Shown: piece by piece, positions 17,201 to 25,074 of the stretch
How the letters are laid out: each line of letters begins with the position of its first letter
Numbering within the stretch: the first letter of the stretch is position 1
NCBI RefSeq assembly: GCF_028823665.1
Contig: NZ_JAPEHV010000005.1
Location: 62,001 to 126,000, forward strand
Direction: 5' to 3'
From: Microbacterium sp. C7(2022)
Lineage (GTDB): Bacteria > Actinomycetota > Actinomycetes > Actinomycetales > Microbacteriaceae
DNA: 64,000 bases
Program-made: the position numbers and the translations under genes
Notes under the pieces: generated by a model
The model's input: only the letters and a program-made list of their open reading frames with translations
The model's database searches: none
What the model was told of the DNA's origin: nothing

Positions 17201-17661
17201 GCGACCTGAGTGTGCTCGACACGGCCGACTACCTCTACGGATTGACGCCGGGTGCCGAGCACGTCGTCGAGATCGAGCGGGGCGTGCAGCTCTTCGTCGG
17301 TCTCGAAGCGATCGGTGAGGCCGATGACAAGGGCATGCGCACCGTGATGACCACGCTGAACGGTCAGTTGCGACCGGTGTTCGTGCGCGATCGCAGCATC
17401 ACGGTAGAAGCGCGTCAGGCAGAGAAGGCCGACACCAGCAAGCCGGGTCAGATCGCGGCACCTTTCTCGGGTGTCGTGACGCTCAAGGTGGGCGTCGGTG
17501 ACACGGTCAAGGCCGGGGCGCCGGTCGCGTCGATCGAGGCGATGAAGATGGAGGCGGCGATCACGTCGGCCATTGACGGTGTTGTGGAGCGGCTTGCCAT
17601 TGGCGCGACGCAACAGGTGGAAGCGGGCGACCTTTTGCTCGTTGTCCGCCCTGCGCAGTAG
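14254..17661 (+). CDS. pyc: Pyruvate carboxylase
   Basis: 1135 aa, ATG 14254 with an acggaggt Shine-Dalgarno. This biotin enzyme carboxylates pyruvate to oxaloacetate to refill the TCA cycle. Domain order is complete. The biotin carboxylase domain (about 1-455) has FRKILVANRGEIAIRAFRAA, the glycine-rich loop AGGGGRGMRRV and EMNPRIQVEHTVTEEV. The carboxyltransferase domain (about 530-810) has TTFRDAHQSLLATRVRTKD, FRIFDALNDV and VHVHTHDTAGG. The allosteric linker follows, then the biotin carrier domain with Lys1098 in EAMKMEA. The length matches the single-chain alpha4 type. No frameshift or missing motif was seen. The promoter region is shared with the divergent parA gene. Confidence 0.98.
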   Translation: MFRKILVANRGEIAIRAFRAAYELGARTVAVYPYEDRNSLHRLKADEAYLIGEEGHPVRAYLDVAEIIRVAREAGADAIYPGYGFLSENPDLAEQAAANGITFIGPPASVLEMAGNKVTAKQHAISAGVPVLRSTEASDDVDALLAQADEIGFPLFAKAVAGGGGRGMRRVESAAELAPALAEAMREAQSAFGDPRMFLEQAVQRPRHIEVQILADTAGHTVHLFERDCSLQRRHQKVIEIAPAPNLDDSIRTALHGYAVAFAESIGYQNAGTVEFLLETAGPRTGEVVFIEMNPRIQVEHTVTEEVTDVDLVQSQMRIAAGQTLPELGLEQSQIHVRGAALQCRITTEDPTQGFRPDTGKITTYRSPGGAGIRLDGGTTAAGAQISPHFDSMLSKLTCRGRDFGAAVLRARRALAEFRIRGVSTNIPFLQAVLDDPEFVRGDIATSFIDERPELLKGRESKDRGTKVLNWLVDTTVNKPNGDNPLSIEPRLKLPALDITTEPVAGSRQRLLELGPAGFSQALRAQSALAVTETTFRDAHQSLLATRVRTKDLAMVAPYVARLTPELLSVEAWGGATYDVALRFLGEDPWERVDRLRADLPNVAIQMLLRGRNTVGYTPYPTEVTDAFVAEAAASGIDIFRIFDALNDVAQMRPAIDAVLATGTAVAEVALCYTGDLLNPAEDLYTLDYYLSLAEQIVDAGAHILAIKDMAGLLRPAAAARLVSALRERFDVPVHVHTHDTAGGQLATLLAASAAGADAVDAAAAPMSGTTSQPSLSALVAALAHTERDTGINLDAVSSLEPYWEAVRHMYRPFESGLPGPTGRVYHHEIPGGQLSNLRQQAIALGLAEDFELIEDMYAAANRILGRVPKVTPSSKVVGDLALHLAAVKADPDDFEANPHKYDIPDSVVGFMAGELGDLPGGWPEPFRSKVLAGREPSIEVTPLTDAEQQALEGDSQSRRDTLNRLLFPAPTRTFAQMRDLFGDLSVLDTADYLYGLTPGAEHVVEIERGVQLFVGLEAIGEADDKGMRTVMTTLNGQLRPVFVRDRSITVEARQAEKADTSKPGQIAAPFSGVVTLKVGVGDTVKAGAPVASIEAMKMEAAITSAIDGVVERLAIGATQQVEAGDLLLVVRPAQ

Positions 17662-17708
17662 CCTGGAGGGCGGCACCCGCCCGAAACATGCCGCAGGAGA
17701 TACCGCTA

Positions 17709-19454
17709 GTGACGCCCGATCGCCCCGACCACACGCACGACGACGCTGAGCACGGAGTGCTGTCGGACACCGGAAACCTCGACACCACGGGGCTCGGCAT
17801 CATCGCCGCGGGCACCGAGCAGGTGAGCGTCGAGCTGCCTTCGAATGACGATGAGGACGATGACTTCGTTGAAGACGACATCCCCGTTTCCAGCGACTTC
17901 GATGCACTGATCGCGGGGCGCTCGATCACGATCGAGGTCGCCGCCGAAGACATGCCGGCGCGCGAGCCCGAATCGTTCGAAACCGGAGAGGTCACCACGG
18001 CGGAAATCGTCGAGGTCGACGGTGACGGCACGGCCGAGACTGAATCAGATGAGGATGCCACGGCCAAGGATGCTGTGACCGGCGGTGTGTCGTCGACTGT
18101 CGACGCGGAGCCATACACCGGGGTGGATCTGGACGGTGACCTCGAGTCGGACGCGGAGGCTGGAGCCGAGGCGGAGTCCGAGGCCGGGACGGAGGCAGGA
18201 GATAACGCGGACGTCGCGACGGAAGCGGATTCCCTAACAGCGGCAGACGCCGCCCCGGAGGGCGATGTGGTCGACGAGCCCCTGTCCTTGCACGTGTTGC
18301 CCTCGGTAGAGTCCGAAGACAGCGCCCACGCTGAGCAGAACCAGGCGTTTGTTTCGACGCCCGAGGGGGAGGAATCCGACATGTCAGATCCCGCGGCATC
18401 CCAGCCCGCGTCCGCCCCGGCGGCGGCATCCGCTGCTCCGCTAACACGACGCGCGACCGGTGAGGTCGCGTTGACCTCGAAGCGCCTGGGCGAGTTCGAG
18501 GCCGATCGCGAGACGGCGGATCTGCTCACGGCTGACCGCTTGCTCGACCCGAACCATGTCGTAAAGTCCGAGCCCGAAGGGGCATGGCAGCACTTCGTCT
18601 ATTCGATCTCGGGTCGCCGCATCAACCTCGGCGACAGCAAGCGCGCCCGTGCACGCAAAGAACTCGATCGCCGCATCGCCGCGCCACTCGCCGGCGGCGC
18701 GCGGTTCGTCCCGGTGCTCTCCCGCAAGGGTGGCGTCGGCAAGACGACGGTGACGACCCTCCTCGGGATGGCCCTGGCCGACGCGCGCGACGACCGCGTG
18801 ATCGCCGTCGACGCCAACCCGGACCGCGGCACCCTCGCCGAGCGCATTTCGCGCACCGGTGGCAAGACCGTTCGCGATCTCGTGCGCGTGCGTGGCGACG
18901 TCGTGGGGTTCAACGACCTGTCGGGCATGGTGGCTCGAGACGAGACCCGACTGGACGTCGTGGCCTCCGACGCTGACCCGCGAGTGAGCGAGGCGTTCAG
19001 CGACGCCGACTACCGCGATGTCGCATCGCTGGCGGCTCACTACTACTCGATCGTTCTGACCGACACCGGCACCGGAATCGTGCACTCGGTGATGGAGGCC
19101 ACGCTCGACGCAGCCGACCAGCTCGTGATCGTGGCCGGCCTGAGCGTTGATGAAGCGCGCCTTGCGTCCGAGACCCTCACGTGGCTTGAGACCAACGGGT
19201 ACGCCGCAGCCGTGCGCAACGCGGTCGTCGTCATCAACAGCGCCCGCCCCGGCTCGCCGGTCGTTCGGCTGGAAGAACTCGAGGCGCACTTCAAGACGCG
19301 CGTGCGCGCCGTGCAGCGGATGCCGTATGACCCGCACATCGCGGCGGGCAGTGCGATTTCGTTCCGCGACCTGCAGGCCGAGACCCGTCTGGCCGCGCGC
19401 GAGCTCGCCGCGACCGTGGTCGAGGGCCTCCGCTCGCTCGCGACGGCCGCGTAG
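17709..19454 (+). CDS. MinD/ParA-like ATPase with long acidic N-terminal tail
   Basis: 581 aa from GTG 17709, chosen because AGGAG (17695-17699) sits 9 nt upstream; ATG 17688 in the same frame has no ribosome site. The first 240 residues are Asp/Glu/Ala/Thr-rich, low in hydrophobics, and almost certainly disordered. The C-terminal 250 residues form a MinD-type ATPase: [24 protein letters not shown] (deviant Walker A), [48 protein letters not shown], and a late [16 protein letters not shown]. Similar ATPases occur in actinobacteria beside ESX/type VII or polar complexes, but no such partner is here. The final helix is not clearly a membrane-targeting amphipathic helix. The target is unknown. 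Confidence 0.85.
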   Translation: MTPDRPDHTHDDAEHGVLSDTGNLDTTGLGIIAAGTEQVSVELPSNDDEDDDFVEDDIPVSSDFDALIAGRSITIEVAAEDMPAREPESFETGEVTTAEIVEVDGDGTAETESDEDATAKDAVTGGVSSTVDAEPYTGVDLDGDLESDAEAGAEAESEAGTEAGDNADVATEADSLTAADAAPEGDVVDEPLSLHVLPSVESEDSAHAEQNQAFVSTPEGEESDMSDPAASQPASAPAAASAAPLTRRATGEVALTSKRLGEFEADRETADLLTADRLLDPNHVVKSEPEGAWQHFVYSISGRRINLGDSKRARARKELDRRIAAPLAGGARFVPVLSRKGGVGKTTVTTLLGMALADARDDRVIAVDANPDRGTLAERISRTGGKTVRDLVRVRGDVVGFNDLSGMVARDETRLDVVASDADPRVSEAFSDADYRDVASLAAHYYSIVLTDTGTGIVHSVMEATLDAADQLVIVAGLSVDEARLASETLTWLETNGYAAAVRNAVVVINSARPGSPVVRLEELEAHFKTRVRAVQRMPYDPHIAAGSAISFRDLQAETRLAARELAATVVEGLRSLATAA

Positions 19455-19459
19455 TCGCG

Positions 19460-19951
19460 ATGGCTGTTCGCTCGATCCGGGTCTTCGGCGACCCGGTACT
19501 CACCTCTGTCAGCGCGCCCATCGAAGAGATCGACGACGGCGTTCGGGCGCTCGTGGCCGACCTGATCGACACCGTGAAGCTGCCCGGCCGCGCCGGCGTC
19601 GCGGCACCGCAGATCGGCGTGGGGCTCCGCGCATTCAGTTACAACGTGGACGGCGAGATCGGCTACATCCTCAACCCTGTCCTCGTCGAGGTATCGGGTG
19701 AGCCCGAAGCGATCGGTGAGGGATGCTTGTCAGTGCCGGGTCTGTGGCACGACACCGTCCGTTACCCGTACGCACGCGTGGTGGGGATCGACCTCGACGG
19801 CAACGAGCTCGTTCTCGAAGGCGAGGGTCTCATGGCCCAAGCCCTGCAGCACGAGACTGACCACTTGGACGGCAAGCTCTACCTGAGCAGGCTCGAGCCC
19901 GCCGAGCGTCGCGTCGCTATGCGCGAAGTGCGAGAGTCTGACTGGTTCTGA
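19460..19951 (+). CDS. def: Peptide deformylase
   Basis: 163 aa, ATG 19460, five bases after the MinD-like stop. It removes the formyl group from nascent N-terminal methionine using a metal ion. All three motifs are present: GVAAPQIG (motif I), EGCLSVPG (motif II, Cys metal ligand) and QHETDHLDG (motif III, two His ligands and the catalytic Glu). The length matches type I enzymes of actinobacteria. No fmt or methionyl-tRNA formyltransferase gene is adjacent. It is probably co-transcribed with the ATPase gene upstream and is followed by a strong bidirectional terminator at 19964-19999. Confidence 0.96.
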   Translation: MAVRSIRVFGDPVLTSVSAPIEEIDDGVRALVADLIDTVKLPGRAGVAAPQIGVGLRAFSYNVDGEIGYILNPVLVEVSGEPEAIGEGCLSVPGLWHDTVRYPYARVVGIDLDGNELVLEGEGLMAQALQHETDHLDGKLYLSRLEPAERRVAMREVRESDWF

Positions 19952-19963
19952 CGCTGCCCGCAT

Positions 19964-19999
19964 AAGAAAAGCCCGATCCGCAAGGATCGGGCTTTTCTT
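19964..19999. terminator. Bidirectional rho-independent terminator
   Basis: A 16-bp perfect stem (aagaaaagcccgatcc / ggatcgggcttttctt) with loop gcaa and A/T tracts on both sides. It terminates def on the plus strand and the acyl-CoA synthetase gene on the minus strand. Confidence 0.92.
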
Positions 20000-20008
20000 G
20001 TAGCTGCT

Positions 20009-21835
20009 CTACGAGAGCGACACGTTGGTGGTATTCACCGGCACCGCGTACAGCTCGGCGACCTCGTCGGCGAAGTCATCCATGATGACGTTTCGCTTGA
20101 TGCTCATCTTCGGGGTGAGGTGGCCGGTCGCCTCGGTCCACTCCGTGCTGAGGATCGTGAACTTGCGGATCGACTCAGCACGCGACACCCGAGTGTTCGC
20201 GTTGTCGATGGCGCGCTGCACCTCGGCGCGCACCTCGGGGCTCTTCGATGCCTCTTCGAGAGTCATGTTCGCGTTGAGCCCGTTGTTGCCGAGCCACGTC
20301 GGCAGCATTTCGGGGTCGAGCGTGACGAGGGCGCCGATGAACGGCTTCTGGTCGCCGACGACGACAACCTGACCGACGATCGGGTTCGCCCGGATGGGGT
20401 CTTCGAGAGCGGCCGGTGCGACGTTCTTGCCGCCGGCGGTAACGATGATCTCCTTCTTGCGACCGGTGATCGTGAGGAAGCCCTCATCGTCGAACGAACC
20501 GATGTCGCCGGTGCGGAACCACTCACCGTCGAACGTTTCGGCCGTTGCCTCGGGGTTCTGCCAGTACTCCTTGAAGACATTGATGCCGCGTACCTGGATC
20601 TCGTCGTCTTCGCCCAGGCGAACGCTGACGCCGGGGAGCGCGGGGCCGACGGTGCCGATCTTCGACTTGGTCGCCAGGTTGACCGTCGCCGGTGCGGTGG
20701 TCTCGGTCAGGCCGTAGCCCTCGAGGATCGTGACCCCCAGGCTGTGGAAGAAGTGTCCCAGTCGCGGCCCGAGCGGTGCCGAACCCGACACGGCATACGT
20801 CACGCGGCCGCCCATCGCGGTGCGGAGCTTGCTGTAGACGAGCTTGTCGAAGAGGGCGAACTTGATCTTCATGCCCAGCGGAATCTTCTTGCCGTCCTGC
20901 AGCATGGTCGAGTGATCGATCGCCGTCTGGGCGGCGGCGCGGAAGATCTTGCCCTTCCCGCCCGCTTCGGCCTTCTGTTCTGCGGAGTTGTAGACCTTCT
21001 CGAACACGCGCGGCACAGCCAACAGATACGTGGGCTTGAACGAACCGAGCGAGGGGAGGAGCTGCTTGGTGTCGGGCTGGTGACCCGTCTTCACGCCCGC
21101 TTCGATGTTCAAGATCGAGATGAAGCGCGCGAACACGTGGGCAGTGGTGATGAACAGCAGCGTCGATGCGCCAGGAACCGCGACGACCTCGCTGAGTGCG
21201 CGGTGCGAGTTGCGCGACAGCTCGACGAAGTTCGAGTGCGTGAGCACGCAGCCCTTGGGGCGACCGGTCGATCCCGACGTGTAGATGAGTGTGGCGATGT
21301 CGGCACCGTTGGCGATGTTGCGACGACGCTCGATCTCTTCGTCGGTGACGTCGGATCCCTGCTCGGTGAGCGTCGCCAGAGCGCCCTTGTGCATCTCCCA
21401 GACGTTGCGGATGAGCGGCAGATCGTCGCGAACCTCTTCGATGCGCGCGGAGTGGTCCTCGAGTTCGGCGATCACGGCGACGGCGCCGGAGTTGTTGAGG
21501 ATCCAGCTGATCTGCGAGGGCGAGCTGGTTTCGTACACCGGTACCATCACTGCGCCGGCGAAGAACAGCGCGAAGTCGACGAGCGTCCACTCGTACGTCG
21601 TGCGTGCGATGAATCCCACCTTGTCGCCCGGCTCGACGCCAGCGGCAGCGAAGCCCTTCGCGAGTGCGACCACCTGCCGGTGGAACTCGGTCGTCGTGAT
21701 GTCGCGCCAGCCGTCCCCCTCGGGCACGGCGAACAGTGCGAGGTTCGGGCTCTCCTTCAAGCGTGACATCAACAGATCTGTCACGTTCGCCTTCGGGTCG
21801 GCGGGGACGATGGCGGGGACTTCGAACTGAACCAC
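20009..21835 (-). CDS. fadD15: Long-chain acyl-CoA synthetase (FadD15-like)
   Basis: 608 aa from GTG 21835, chosen because gaaggag lies 5 nt upstream; the frame is open 24 codons further but without family sequence. It adenylates fatty acids with ATP and transfers them to CoA. Motifs: P-loop TLIYTSGSTGRPKGCVLTH, VLEGYGLTETTAPATV-type A5 block (ILEGYGLTETTA), EWFRTGDIGSFDDEGFLTITGRKKEIIVTAGGKNVAP and a C-terminal catalytic Lys region (LTPKMSIKRN). The order fadD15-like, plsC-like, aroG, pknL-like mirrors Rv2187c onwards in mycobacteria. Cytosolic or membrane-peripheral. Substrate chain length cannot be told from sequence. Confidence 0.93.
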   Translation of the reverse strand: MVQFEVPAIVPADPKANVTDLLMSRLKESPNLALFAVPEGDGWRDITTTEFHRQVVALAKGFAAAGVEPGDKVGFIARTTYEWTLVDFALFFAGAVMVPVYETSSPSQISWILNNSGAVAVIAELEDHSARIEEVRDDLPLIRNVWEMHKGALATLTEQGSDVTDEEIERRRNIANGADIATLIYTSGSTGRPKGCVLTHSNFVELSRNSHRALSEVVAVPGASTLLFITTAHVFARFISILNIEAGVKTGHQPDTKQLLPSLGSFKPTYLLAVPRVFEKVYNSAEQKAEAGGKGKIFRAAAQTAIDHSTMLQDGKKIPLGMKIKFALFDKLVYSKLRTAMGGRVTYAVSGSAPLGPRLGHFFHSLGVTILEGYGLTETTAPATVNLATKSKIGTVGPALPGVSVRLGEDDEIQVRGINVFKEYWQNPEATAETFDGEWFRTGDIGSFDDEGFLTITGRKKEIIVTAGGKNVAPAALEDPIRANPIVGQVVVVGDQKPFIGALVTLDPEMLPTWLGNNGLNANMTLEEASKSPEVRAEVQRAIDNANTRVSRAESIRKFTILSTEWTEATGHLTPKMSIKRNVIMDDFADEVAELYAVPVNTTNVSLS

Positions 21836-21935
21836 GGCAGCTCCTTCGGTACCGGTGAATCTCGGGTAGGACGTCCTTAGAGTGTAATCGGGCATTAACC
21901 CGAACATTGCGCCGCATCCCGAATTGGCGGCTGGA

Positions 21936-21941
21936 TAGACT
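21936..21941 (+). promoter_or_regulatory. -10 box TAGACT of glucokinase gene
   Basis: TAGACT 41 nt before GTG 21983; the leader carries gagaggag (21971-21978) as Shine-Dalgarno. Confidence 0.4.
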
Positions 21942-21982
21942 GCAAGACGCTGTTGCAGATGCGATGGCCGGAGAGGAGCGCG

Positions 21983-22918
21983 GTGCTAAAGGTCGGAATC
22001 GACATCGGCGGAACGAAGATCGCCGGTGGAGTGGTGGACCCGGATGGGCGAATCGTCGAGAAGCTTCGCGTCGACACCCCCGCCGATACGTCGGCTCTGG
22101 CCGACGCCGTCGCAGACATGGCGCGCCACTTCAGCGCCGCGCACGACATCCACGCGGTGGGAGTGGCCGCGGCCGGCTTCATCGACCGCGCGCGGGCCAC
22201 CGTGATTCACGCGCCGAACATCGCCTGGCGCAACGAACCCCTCAAGGCCAATCTCGAAGCGCGTCTCGACATGCCCGTCTTCATCGAGAACGACGCGAAC
22301 GCCGCAGGCTGGGCGGAGTTCCGGTTCGGGGCCGGTCGCGGGGTCGACACGATGGTGATGCTCACGATGGGCACCGGCGTCGGCGGCGCGATCGTGCTCG
22401 ACGGCAAGCTCTTCCGCGGCGGACACGGCATCGGTGCCGAGCTCGGTCACACGCGATTCATGCGCGACGGCCTGCGTTGCGGGTGCGGGCAGAACGGATG
22501 CCTCGAGCAGTATGCGTCGGGTCGTGCCCTTCAGCGCGAGGCCCTCGCCCTGGCCGATGACCCCGAGATCGGGCAGGGGCTCGCGGCCGTGCGTGACGAA
22601 CAGAGCAGGATCCCGGGCCCCGCGATTTCGCGACTGGTGCTGGCGGGCGACCCCGGTGCGACCGAAGCGCTGCGCCGCGTCGCTACTGCGCTCGGAGAAG
22701 CGTGCGGCGGCTTCCAAGCGGTGCTCGACCCCGAGCTGTTCGTGATCGGCGGGGGAGTCGCGCAGCTGGGGAATGACCTCCTCGCTCCCGTGCGGCTGGC
22801 GTATGAGACCTCTCTGCCGGGCTACGGTGACCGCCCAGTGGCGGAGTTCGCCATCGCTCAGCTCGTCAACGACGCGGGGCTCATCGGTGCTGCAGATCTG
22901 GCCGGGACCGAGGGCTGA
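21983..22918 (+). CDS. glk: ROK-family glucokinase
   Basis: 311 aa from GTG 21983, 4-5 nt after the Shine-Dalgarno GAGAGGAG; an upstream ATG in frame lacks one. It phosphorylates glucose with ATP (or polyphosphate in some family members). The ATP phosphate loop VGIDIGGTKIAGGVVD is N-terminal. Sugar-binding IENDANAAGWAE and the ROK signature with HGIGAELGHTRF follow, and then the zinc cluster CGCGQNGCLEQYASG. No DNA-binding domain is present, so it is a kinase rather than a ROK repressor. It is followed after 3 bp by an acyltransferase gene with which it is probably co-transcribed. Glucose specificity is by family, since other hexoses are possible. Confidence 0.9.
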   Translation: MLKVGIDIGGTKIAGGVVDPDGRIVEKLRVDTPADTSALADAVADMARHFSAAHDIHAVGVAAAGFIDRARATVIHAPNIAWRNEPLKANLEARLDMPVFIENDANAAGWAEFRFGAGRGVDTMVMLTMGTGVGGAIVLDGKLFRGGHGIGAELGHTRFMRDGLRCGCGQNGCLEQYASGRALQREALALADDPEIGQGLAAVRDEQSRIPGPAISRLVLAGDPGATEALRRVATALGEACGGFQAVLDPELFVIGGGVAQLGNDLLAPVRLAYETSLPGYGDRPVAEFAIAQLVNDAGLIGAADLAGTEG

Positions 22919-22921
22919 TCC

Positions 22922-23614
22922 ATGTTCTATTGGCTGATGAAGTACGTGGTGATCGGGCCGATCGTCAAGGCGATCTTCCGACCATGGATCGTCGGCCGAC
23001 GTAACGTTCCGTCTTCGGGCGGTGCGATCCTCGCGAGCAATCACCTCTCCTTCGGCGACTCGATCATTCTGCCGTTGATGATTGACCGGCCGATGGCGTT
23101 CCTCGCCAAGAGCGACTACTTCACGGGCAAAGGCCTGCGGGGCTGGGCCACGCGCGTGTTCTTCAAAGCGACGGGGCAACTGCCGATCGATCGGTCGGGC
23201 GGGAAGGCGAGCGAAGCATCCCTCAACACCGGTCTGCAGGTGCTCGGGCGTGGCGAACTTCTCGGGATCTACCCCGAGGGGACGCGCAGCCCTGACGGCA
23301 AGCTGTACCGAGGACGCACGGGCATCGCGCGAATGGCGCTGGTCGCCCGCGTACCCGTCGTGCCGGTCGTGATGGTCGATACCGACGTCATGTGGCCGAT
23401 CGGTCAACGACTGCCGAACGTGATGCGCGTGGGCGTGGTCATCGGCGAGCCGCTGGACTTCTCCCGGTTCTACGGCATGGAGAGCGACCGCTACATCCTG
23501 CGCTCGATCACCGACGAGATCATGATCGCGCTGCAGCGCCTCGGCGAGCAGGAGTACGAGGACGTATACGCCTCGACCGTGAAGGACCGCCTCGCCCCCG
23601 CTCGCCGCGGCTGA
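22922..23614 (+). CDS. 1-acyl-glycerol-3-phosphate acyltransferase family (PlsC)
   Basis: 230 aa, ATG 22922. It is expected to acylate lysophosphatidic acid or another lysolipid at the membrane. The HX4D catalytic motif is SNHLSFGDSIILP (His then Asp five residues on), and the phosphate-binding block is YPEGTRSPDGKLYRGRTGIARMAL. N-terminal hydrophobic residues (YWLMKYVVIGPIVKAIF) form a membrane-associated helix. It matches the position and type of Rv2182c between fadD15 and aroG. It lies 3 bp after the glucokinase stop, suggesting co-transcription though the functions differ. The lysolipid acceptor is not determined. Confidence 0.92.
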   Translation: MFYWLMKYVVIGPIVKAIFRPWIVGRRNVPSSGGAILASNHLSFGDSIILPLMIDRPMAFLAKSDYFTGKGLRGWATRVFFKATGQLPIDRSGGKASEASLNTGLQVLGRGELLGIYPEGTRSPDGKLYRGRTGIARMALVARVPVVPVVMVDTDVMWPIGQRLPNVMRVGVVIGEPLDFSRFYGMESDRYILRSITDEIMIALQRLGEQEYEDVYASTVKDRLAPARRG

Positions 23615-23644
23615 CACACGGTCTGGGAGAGCTCGGCTCGCCAC

Positions 23645-23650
23645 TAGACT
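23645..23650 (+). promoter_or_regulatory. -10 box TAGACT, leaderless aroG
   Basis: TAGACT, 6-nt spacer (gaaggg), then ATG 23657. One of the clearest leaderless modules in the window. Confidence 0.55.
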
Positions 23651-23656
23651 GAAGGG

Positions 23657-24994
23657 ATGCCACAGCAGCACGACGCACTCGACCACTGGCGGACCTTGCC
23701 CATCAAGCAGCAGCCGCAGTGGTATGACCTCGATGCGGTGGCCGCGGCATCCGACGAGCTTTCGACTCTTCCTCCCCTCGTGTTCGCGGGCGAGGTCGAT
23801 CTGCTCCGTGACCGTCTGGCCCGCGCGGCCTCCGGCAAGGCGTTCCTCTTGCAGGGCGGCGACTGCGCTGAGACGTTCGCCGGCGCGACCGCCGAGCAGA
23901 TCCGCAACCGCATCAAGACCGTTCTCCAGATGGCGGTCGTCCTCACGTACGGTGCGTCGATGCCCGTTGTGAAGATGGGGCGTATGGCCGGGCAATTCGC
24001 CAAGCCGCGCTCGAGCGACACCGAGACGCGCGGTGACGTCACCCTGCCGGCGTACCGCGGCGACATCGTCAACGGCTACGACTTCACGGCCGCCTCGCGT
24101 CAGGCTGACCCGCAGCGACTGCTGAAGGGTTACCACACCGCCGCGTCGACCATCAACCTGATCCGGGCCTTCACGCAGGGTGGGTTCGCCGACCTGCGCG
24201 AGGTCCACTCGTGGAACAAGGGCTTCGCCCAAAACCCCGCGAACCAGCAGTACGAGCGTCTCGCGAACGAGATCGATCGCGCCATCAAGTTCATGGAGGC
24301 CGCGGGAGCCGACTTCGACGAACTGCGCCGGGTTGAGTTCTACACCGGTCACGAGGGTCTGCTCATGGACTACGAGCGCCCGATGACCCGAATCGACTCG
24401 CGCACGAGCACGCCGTACAACACGTCTGCTCACTTCCTGTGGATCGGCGAGCGGACGCGTGACCTCGACGGTGCACACGTCGACTACTTCTCGAAGATCC
24501 GCAACCCCATCGGGGTCAAGCTCGGCCCGACGACGTCGCCCGAGACCGCACTCGCCCTCATCGACAAGCTCGACCCCGAGCGCGAGCCCGGCCGTCTCAC
24601 CTTCATCACGCGCATGGGCGCCGGAAAGATCCGCGACGCCCTGCCGCCGCTGCTCGAGGCTGTCAAAGACTCGGGCGCCACGCCGCTGTGGGTCACCGAC
24701 CCCATGCACGGCAACGGCATCACGACGCCCACCGGGTACAAGACGCGTCGCTTCGACGACGTCATCGACGAGGTGCGCGGGTTCTTCGAAGCGCACCGCA
24801 CGGTGGGCACGTTCCCCGGCGGCATCCACGTCGAGCTGACCGGTGACGACGTCACCGAGTGCCTCGGCGGCTCGGAGCACATCGACGAGGCGACGCTTGC
24901 AACACGCTACGAGTCGCTCTGCGACCCGCGACTGAACCACATGCAGTCGCTCGAGTTGGCGTTCCTGGTCGCCGAGGAGCTCGAGAAGCTCTGA
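23657..24994 (+). CDS. aroG: Class II 3-deoxy-7-phosphoheptulonate (DAHP) synthase
   Basis: 445 aa, ATG 23657. It condenses phosphoenolpyruvate and erythrose-4-phosphate, the first step of aromatic amino-acid synthesis. Class II (plant/actinobacterial) signatures run throughout: LLQGGDCAETFAG with the metal-binding Cys, RMAGQFAKPRS, YRGDIVNGYDF, EFYTGHEGLLMDYE, TSAHFLWIGERTRDLDGAH, VKLGPTTSPE, WVTDPMHGNG and GGIHVELTGDDVTECLGG. The family length is normal. In mycobacteria this enzyme forms a complex with chorismate mutase, not found here. It is convergent with the PASTA kinase; the 80-bp gap holds no strong hairpin. The order plsC-aroG-kinase matches the Rv2182c-Rv2176 region. Confidence 0.97.
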   Translation: MPQQHDALDHWRTLPIKQQPQWYDLDAVAAASDELSTLPPLVFAGEVDLLRDRLARAASGKAFLLQGGDCAETFAGATAEQIRNRIKTVLQMAVVLTYGASMPVVKMGRMAGQFAKPRSSDTETRGDVTLPAYRGDIVNGYDFTAASRQADPQRLLKGYHTAASTINLIRAFTQGGFADLREVHSWNKGFAQNPANQQYERLANEIDRAIKFMEAAGADFDELRRVEFYTGHEGLLMDYERPMTRIDSRTSTPYNTSAHFLWIGERTRDLDGAHVDYFSKIRNPIGVKLGPTTSPETALALIDKLDPEREPGRLTFITRMGAGKIRDALPPLLEAVKDSGATPLWVTDPMHGNGITTPTGYKTRRFDDVIDEVRGFFEAHRTVGTFPGGIHVELTGDDVTECLGGSEHIDEATLATRYESLCDPRLNHMQSLELAFLVAEELEKL

Positions 24995-25074
24995 CCCACG
25001 TCGGCCGCGGTGTCCGACCTATGCGCTGCGGTGAGCAAGCCGCGCCAGGCGCGATACTGGACCGATTGATCGAG

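Noticed and set aside
21986..24940. 984-residue minus-strand open frame
   Set aside because: It lies antisense to glucokinase, acyltransferase and DAHP synthase, has no domain, and reflects high-GC third-position bias.
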